Below, one piece after another: positions 58,973 through 64,000 of a DNA stretch of 64,000 nucleotides. The notes under the pieces are model-generated. The model did not search any database and was not told where the DNA came from. It was given only the letters and a program-made list of their open reading frames with translations. Location of the stretch: contig DAIQOI010000013.1 of NCBI GenBank assembly GCA_036787955.1, positions 1-64,000 of the forward strand, read 5' to 3'. This stretch comes from UBA2336 sp036787955 (GTDB lineage Bacteria; Bacteroidota; Bacteroidia; Cytophagales; Cyclobacteriaceae). Both the position numbers and the translations under genes were made by a program. Within the stretch, counting starts at the first letter, position 1, and each line of letters opens with the position of its first letter.

Positions 58973-61900
58973 TTAAAAATCCAAACCCAAGGTTACAGTA
59001 AGGCGCGGGCTTTGTACCGTATAATTAATAACCGGCCATGCCAAGTCAAATTTCATATAATATCCCAGCATGATGGTACGCAGGCCTACTCCGTAACTGT
59101 ATAACCAGGGGTTCAGAAACTTTTTAATTTCAATCTCAAAGGGATTTCGTTTGATAATATCATAGCTGACAGCTGTGCCCGTTCTGAATGGGGGAGAACC
59201 TGACCAGCTTGAGCCGATATCATAAAACCCGACAAACTGCATATTTCTGAAAAAGTTGGAGCTGATTGGTGCGTTGCTCAGTGTACGGAATAAGGGCAGC
59301 CGCAACTCAGCATTGAATAACAACACATTATTGCCAAACATGGTGGCGTAATCAAAGCCGCGGAGATTGGACGCAAACTCTACAAAAAGAATGTCGGTAT
59401 TGCGGGTAGCTGAGCCCAGGGGATTGGTTTCACCGGTAGCCGTTGTTCCGCTCTGGTTAATACGATTGAACACCCAGTTATCCATGCCGCCCAACAGGTA
59501 TTGCTTGGGTGCACGGCCAAAAAATGTTCCTCCGTATCCGCGCATGGCTATTACTATTTCCTTGTAAATTTTCTGATAATGCCGGATGTCCAGCGAAACC
59601 TGGCTGAAGCTCAGCGCAGGATTGTTTATGCCCTCCCAATGATTGAACGACAATTTCCCTCGTGTGCCTTCCATGCTGTTCAGGTTCATCGTCACTGAGT
59701 TGTCGTACACCAGCTCGGTACGCACACCGGCATAATAATCGGTTGAAGGTGGTGTTTCGGGTGGGCGGATCAGCACACGCGGATTGCCCAGGTTGGCTGC
59801 CGTTACCAGGGCCCCGAAGGGTTTAACCGATAAACGGGTGCGGTCTGAAATGGGAAGCGCTGCCCCCAGCTCAAACCGGTTAAGCGAGTAATGAAAAGCT
59901 TCGGCATCGTTGAAGGGCTCCCACCTCAGTCCTTTTCGGTCGAACCGGGCGCTAAAATCTATGTAATAGGGTAAAAGCTGAAACTCACCGAACACATCTC
60001 CATTGCGAAAATCAAAGCTACTCATAAGCCCCCCGTAAAACCGGTAGTTTTCCAGTATATCGTTCATCTGAAACTCCAGCAGAAAGCCAAATCCGCGCAA
60101 CTGATCGATAACAAAGGAGGTGACCATTGATTGTCTTCCGAATTTGATTTCGTAGGGGAAGGGCCCCATGAGCCGGCCGCGGTCGCGCGAACGGATGTAC
60201 CGGTTTAAAAATGTTTCTGACGGCTGTTGTTTTATCACTTCGTCTTCAAATACGTAGTTGTCGGTATTTACCACCTTATCGCTGCGCCCCGAAACGGCAG
60301 CCGAATCTTTTTTGGCAAGTGAATCTGCATGGGCAGCAGGCAGTGAGTCTGCCCGGATGGTATTTTTATCGGAAAGCTTCAGAGAGTCCGTCTTCAAAAG
60401 GCTGTCGGGCTGCCGGGTTTCGCGCAGGCGGTTGTTGAGCAACTCTTTTAATGAAATGTTATTTTCTTCGTCTGCCTTTCTTCGCTCGCGAATAATCTTA
60501 GCCTGTTGCAACTCCCTTCTTCGGGTGGCAGGGGTGAATACATTGCGGTTGATATTGAAATTTCGATCGAGGTATATATCATCGTACAGCCGCTGCCGGG
60601 TAACCAGGGCAAGCTGCGAGGTGGCGGGATTCAAATCATAAAAAACAATGCTGGAGGTGTAGTTGGTAACCTGTGCGTAAATACCAGTCGAACGATCATA
60701 CCTGAACAGGTTGATAATGCCGCGCTGATCGCTTAAGTAGTAATACACATCATTATTCAGCGCCAGCGGAGCATAGTCATTGCTCAGGGTGTTGGTTATG
60801 CGCTGCAATACCAGGTTGGTAGTATCCAGGTCGAACACAAATAAGTTGTAGTTATCTGTCAAATCGCTCAGCATCGGTTTTTTTGCACGCAGGGAGTCGG
60901 TGGTGCGGTTTGAGCTGAACACGATGCGGTTGGTACCCGGTATGAAACTTGGATCAAGATCATCAAACAAATCGTTGGTCAATCTCCTTACACGGTCTCT
61001 GCGCGTGCTCAGTAAAAACAAATCACTTTGTCCTTCGTAGTCGGCACTAACTACCGCCAGGCGGCCGTTTGCCGAAAAGCTTATGCTGCGCACATTTTGA
61101 AACCGATCCAGTTCGCGGGGAATTTTGGTGCGGGTGTTCAAATCGTACAGCCAGAAGGTATAACCCCCGTTCTTAACGGCTATCACTCCCAGCGTGTTGG
61201 CATCGGCCCAGTTGATGACCGGAAGGCGGTAGTCAACCCGCTGATTGATTACCTTGCTGCCACCCGACAGGATGGTCGTCTCCCTTCCGTTTTCCAGCGA
61301 ACGCACTTTTACCCGATAACTGCCCCGATCGTTTTCGGCATACGCCAGGTAACGCCCGTCGGGGCTGAGTTTGATGGTGGTAAATTCTGTGGTACGGTTC
61401 TGAAATACAGGCAGCCGCATATTTTCCTGAAGGGACATATAAGATTGATTTACGCTGCTTTCCATTTGCGCATAGTACGACTGCCATTCATTTAAAAGCT
61501 TAGAATAGGTTATTCCCAGTGTAAGTACCAGGCTTCTTTCTTCGTTGCGTGTAATGCGGGTGTAATTAAGGATATTGGAAATGCTGCTCCTGCCATAGCG
61601 CTCGGCAATGAAGTTCCACAGCGATTGTCCGATGAGGGCAGCTTCACGGCCGGTAAAGCGACTTAGTTTTTTTACCTGCCTGGTTCGGATTACCTGGCGC
61701 ACAAAGTCATCCATTTCCACAGTCCAACCCAGGGCTACATAATTGACAGCGCCCTTCACAAACCACTCAGGGAGGTTCATCAGGTAGGCACTCTGAAAAA
61801 TATCTTTCAGGCTTCCGCCATACATCATTTCGTTGATGAGCATATCGGTTACCCGCAGCGTGAGCTCGGCTTTAAATTCCCGGGCTGTGCCGGGGTAGGC

Positions 61901-62272
61901 CACTTCCACATAAGGTTTTACAAACTCCAGTTCGCCATTGATGTTGTAAATGGTATGATTCAACCCCACATTGCTCTGGCGCAAGTCGGTAAGTGAGTTG
62001 TACAGAAAAATTTTGGTTTTATAATAAGGTGAGTAACCGATGAGGTCGGTTACGCGGTCGAATTCCTTTTCCAGGAACTGCACAGCCTGGGTGGCAATTT
62101 CCCTGCGTGCATCGTAATAATACACATCAAAATTTTCGCTGGTAATGTATTGCCAGTCGAAGGTGCGGTATTGGATGCGGTTTTTACCGAAAACTTCACG
62201 CGCCTGCTGGGCCAGCACCGGTACCGGCAACAACAATCCCAGTAAAACCATTTGCGGCAATTTCATTTTCAA
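58973..62272 (-). CDS. Outer-membrane protein: peptidase-MA-like head, PD40 beta-propeller, C-terminal beta-barrel
   Basis: A 1099-residue exported protein. Signal peptide (MKMKLPQMVLLGLLLPVPVLAQ); residues ~25-275 resemble a peptidase-MA-like zinc-peptidase domain, with LINEMMYGGS and LPEWFVKGAVNYVALGW where active members have HExxH and WxxEG, so it is likely inactive; ~290-570 form a TolB/DPP-like beta-propeller (repeats such as LSPDGRYLAYAEN and IVFSSNR); a low-complexity charged linker; and ~700-1099 a beta-barrel ending in the terminal phenylalanine LGLDF expected for BAM-dependent insertion. It is a large Bacteroidota surface protein; function unknown. Confidence 0.85.
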   Translation of the reverse strand: MKMKLPQMVLLGLLLPVPVLAQQAREVFGKNRIQYRTFDWQYITSENFDVYYYDARREIATQAVQFLEKEFDRVTDLIGYSPYYKTKIFLYNSLTDLRQSNVGLNHTIYNINGELEFVKPYVEVAYPGTAREFKAELTLRVTDMLINEMMYGGSLKDIFQSAYLMNLPEWFVKGAVNYVALGWTVEMDDFVRQVIRTRQVKKLSRFTGREAALIGQSLWNFIAERYGRSSISNILNYTRITRNEERSLVLTLGITYSKLLNEWQSYYAQMESSVNQSYMSLQENMRLPVFQNRTTEFTTIKLSPDGRYLAYAENDRGSYRVKVRSLENGRETTILSGGSKVINQRVDYRLPVINWADANTLGVIAVKNGGYTFWLYDLNTRTKIPRELDRFQNVRSISFSANGRLAVVSADYEGQSDLFLLSTRRDRVRRLTNDLFDDLDPSFIPGTNRIVFSSNRTTDSLRAKKPMLSDLTDNYNLFVFDLDTTNLVLQRITNTLSNDYAPLALNNDVYYYLSDQRGIINLFRYDRSTGIYAQVTNYTSSIVFYDLNPATSQLALVTRQRLYDDIYLDRNFNINRNVFTPATRRRELQQAKIIRERRKADEENNISLKELLNNRLRETRQPDSLLKTDSLKLSDKNTIRADSLPAAHADSLAKKDSAAVSGRSDKVVNTDNYVFEDEVIKQQPSETFLNRYIRSRDRGRLMGPFPYEIKFGRQSMVTSFVIDQLRGFGFLLEFQMNDILENYRFYGGLMSSFDFRNGDVFGEFQLLPYYIDFSARFDRKGLRWEPFNDAEAFHYSLNRFELGAALPISDRTRLSVKPFGALVTAANLGNPRVLIRPPETPPSTDYYAGVRTELVYDNSVTMNLNSMEGTRGKLSFNHWEGINNPALSFSQVSLDIRHYQKIYKEIVIAMRGYGGTFFGRAPKQYLLGGMDNWVFNRINQSGTTATGETNPLGSATRNTDILFVEFASNLRGFDYATMFGNNVLLFNAELRLPLFRTLSNAPISSNFFRNMQFVGFYDIGSSWSGSPPFRTGTAVSYDIIKRNPFEIEIKKFLNPWLYSYGVGLRTIMLGYYMKFDLAWPVINYTVQSPRLTVTLGLDF

Positions 62273-62291
62273 CCTCTCAGGAACCCGAAAA

Positions 62292-63329
62292 TTAACGAAT
62301 TAAATAACGTTTAATATCTGCCTGTTGATTTACCGCGGTGCCTTTTTCCATAAAATCTGCCATCTGCTTTGAAAAATAAGGCGCCAAAGTAACGCCTTTT
62401 GTCCCTAGACCGTTGAAAAAGTACACATTCCGGTACTGCGGATGGCATCCCAGCAGAGGCCTTCTGTCGGGGGTAGTGGGCCTGAATCCAAAATCCTGCC
62501 CTGTAACCTCATACGGAAATCTGATCAACCTGCGCAGGCTCTCTTCCAGTTCGGCTTTTGCCCGGTGGGTTACAGCAGCATGCTTATCATGGCGGTTATA
62601 CGTTGCTCCGGCTTTCCACACACCCGGCACCACATATACACTCCGGTTGTAAATGAACCTGGGCTGAACCGATGACCTCAGCGTTAACACCTCGCCTTTC
62701 AGTGGCTGAACGGTAAGGAAGTGAAACAGGTTTATGGGTTGCGCACCGGTACAAAATACAATGCGGTTTGCCCGGTAGTGCTGATAGGTTAACGTGTTCG
62801 GTTCGAGGTGCAGTTCGTGCTCATTGAAATGACCTTCTATAAACACTCCGCTTGCGCGAATTAAATTTCTTACTGCTGCAAGGAAAACTGTTGTGTTCAG
62901 ATAACCCCCTTGCATCAGCTCGAGCCCCCCATAGGGGTTATTCACCTCATCCGGAAAAACCGGTTTAGTATGCACTTCCCGGACAAACGGGCCGAAGCCG
63001 GGCAGGGTGGATTTGGCCGTCCAATCATTTTGTTCGGCTATACCGGTAAACGGGCGGTAAACCGGCATGGAGTGAAAGAATGATGTGTTGAGAAGCTGCT
63101 CCGCCTTAGGATAAAATTCGTGCAAATAAGAAAACAGTTCAGCTGCCATCCATGTTAAGCCGGGAGTCTTGCCGGTAACAGGGTTAAACAAACCTGCAGC
63201 CACGCGGCTTGCCGCATGCGGATAGGAATTATCAATTACCACGATGCGCTTGTTGCGCATGATTAACTGAAGCGCCAGGCAGGATCCGGCTAACCCTTGC
63301 CCTACAATGATGTAATCGGCCTGATACAT
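62292..63329 (-). CDS. FAD-dependent oxidoreductase (DAO family)
   Basis: A 345-residue flavoprotein of the D-amino-acid-oxidase superfamily. The dinucleotide motif IIVGQGLAGSCLALQL lies at residues ~6-21, and the C-terminal FAD contact region YFFNGLGTKGVTLAPYFS near 309-326; VIDNSYPHAASRVAAGLFNPVTGK near 31-54 (quoted in part: AASRVAAGLFNPVTGK) is typical of a Bacteroidota subgroup. The substrate is unknown; relatives include amino acid oxidases and tRNA-modifying MnmC. It is divergent from the partial hydrolase and precedes the outer-membrane protein by 19 bp. Confidence 0.85.
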   Translation of the reverse strand: MYQADYIIVGQGLAGSCLALQLIMRNKRIVVIDNSYPHAASRVAAGLFNPVTGKTPGLTWMAAELFSYLHEFYPKAEQLLNTSFFHSMPVYRPFTGIAEQNDWTAKSTLPGFGPFVREVHTKPVFPDEVNNPYGGLELMQGGYLNTTVFLAAVRNLIRASGVFIEGHFNEHELHLEPNTLTYQHYRANRIVFCTGAQPINLFHFLTVQPLKGEVLTLRSSVQPRFIYNRSVYVVPGVWKAGATYNRHDKHAAVTHRAKAELEESLRRLIRFPYEVTGQDFGFRPTTPDRRPLLGCHPQYRNVYFFNGLGTKGVTLAPYFSKQMADFMEKGTAVNQQADIKRYLIR

Positions 63330-63348
63330 GGTATTGAAAATTCCGGCT

Positions 63349-63356
63349 TATCTTTG
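63349..63356 (+). promoter_or_regulatory. Bacteroidota -7 element for the partial hydrolase gene
   Basis: TATCTTTG (exact TAnnTTTG), 52 bases before the ATG at 63409. Confidence 0.5.
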
Positions 63357-63408
63357 GAAGCCGCTCTCAAAAATACCGGAGAATTGCGGATATATTCTTA
63401 TTTGGATC

Positions 63409-64000
63409 ATGCTTCAGCTTGCACAATTTGCTTTTAATCCATTTATGGAAAACACCTACGTGGTGTATCAACCCGGTGGTGAGGCGTGGATCATCGATCC
63501 GGGCTGCAGTTCAAGGACCGAAGAAAAAGAACTGGATGATTTCATCGGAAAAAACAATCTGCACGTTACACGCCTTATCAACACACATTGTCACATTGAT
63601 CATGTGCTGGGTAATTATTTTGTAAAAAGTAAATATCAGGTGCCCCTTTACCTGCACCAACTTGAGGCACCGGTACTGCGTTCAGTTAAGGTTTATGCCC
63701 CGATGTACGGCTTTGGGCAATATCAGGAAACTGAGCCGGACTACTTTCTGCAAGAAGGTGATGTGCTGCAACTGGCACAAAACCACCTGAAAATACTTTT
63801 TGTGCCGGGACACAGCCCCGGGCATATTGCCCTGTACCACGAACATGGTGGCTGGCTGCTGGGCGGTGATGTGTTGTTTGACGGAAGTATTGGGAGGACT
63901 GATTTGCCGGGAGGCGACTTCGATACACTTATTCAAAGCATCCATGAGAAATTATTCACCCTTCCCGATACGACCATCGTACACTGCGGGCACGGTCCCT
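63409..64000 (+). CDS. Metallo-beta-lactamase-fold hydrolase (glyoxalase II-like), 3' end missing
   Basis: An open frame starting MLQLAQFAFNPFMENTYVVY and running off the right edge (about 197 codons visible). The metal motif NTHCHIDHVLGN (near 59-70), VPGHSPGHIALY (near 132-143), GGDVLFDGSIGRTDLPGGD (near 152-170) and IVHCGHGP at the end of the window give the complete set of binuclear metal ligands of the hydroxyacylglutathione-hydrolase-like family. The substrate is not certain; such proteins hydrolyse thioesters in thiol detoxification. It is divergent from the FAD oxidoreductase gene. Confidence 0.92.
   Translation, partial: MLQLAQFAFNPFMENTYVVYQPGGEAWIIDPGCSSRTEEKELDDFIGKNNLHVTRLINTHCHIDHVLGNYFVKSKYQVPLYLHQLEAPVLRSVKVYAPMYGFGQYQETEPDYFLQEGDVLQLAQNHLKILFVPGHSPGHIALYHEHGGWLLGGDVLFDGSIGRTDLPGGDFDTLIQSIHEKLFTLPDTTIVHCGHGP

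Noticed and set aside
1..64000. tRNA, rRNA, CRISPR, insertion sequences or prophage
   Set aside because: No tRNA T-loop consensus, no regularly spaced direct repeats, no transposase or phage gene was found in the gaps or frames I read.

Overview
This window is chromosomal DNA from a gliding-type Bacteroidota, most likely the order Cytophagales. That placement is inferred from gene content: GldH, a GWxTD protein, a DUF2723 membrane protein, fused SecDF, NqrF and outer-membrane barrel proteins. It is supported by many exact copies of the Bacteroidota -7 promoter element TAnnTTTG just upstream of start codons. Two genes run off the edges: the DUF2723 gene on the left and a metallo-beta-lactamase-fold hydrolase on the right. 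Apart from one AT-rich stretch near 12.5-13.5 kb, base composition looks even, close to 50% GC in the lines I counted. No rRNA, tRNA, CRISPR array, insertion sequence or prophage was seen.

Layout. 0-7.3 kb: DUF2723, a methyltransferase, GWxTD, RlmB-type rRNA methylase, and kpsF with a mannose-1-phosphate guanylyltransferase (surface sugar precursors). 7.3-12.5 kb: recQ, purD, a PSP1/RicT-like gene, gldH. 12.5-13.5 kb: a regulator/phosphoribosyltransferase pair behind a 38-bp perfect palindrome. 13.5-20.3 kb (minus): nrnA, an FKBP lipoprotein, rdgB, udk, a small membrane protein, secDF. 20.4-28.3 kb: ndk, homogentisate dioxygenase, C-terminal processing protease, a RIC-like hemerythrin, ruvX, def, an aminotransferase/omega-amidase pair, nfu. 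28.3-35 kb: two tandem dicarboxylate symporters, aspartate aminotransferase, recR, clpS, a sodium:solute symporter. 35-41 kb: a tight five-gene operon (deoC, gapN-like, acyP, beta-CASP nuclease, alkyltransferase-like) and small secreted proteins. 41-47.4 kb: a giant TPR protein, two tandem micro-proteins, lpd and fabG. 47.4-52 kb: a methionine operon. 52-64 kb: pcm, nqrF, an arginase-like protein, an Nramp-like transporter, rtcB, yicC, a beta-propeller/barrel outer-membrane protein, an FAD oxidoreductase and the partial hydrolase.

The most striking find is the control region of the methionine operon (osmC-metY-metX-hom, minus strand). A promoter with both the -33 and -7 elements is followed by a clear SAM-I riboswitch. 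Eight bases after the riboswitch starts an unlisted 51-codon ORF whose last 16 codons include four Met and eight Cys, ending in five Cys, Ile, three Cys. It looks like a sulfur amino-acid leader peptide stacked on a SAM riboswitch, which would give two-input control of methionine synthesis. Other items to check are the palindrome-controlled HTH/phosphoribosyltransferase pair, two overlapping single-helix micro-proteins with alternative hairpins upstream, a duplicated hairpin element that extends the C-terminus of RdgB, and several family members that have lost canonical catalytic or metal-binding residues.
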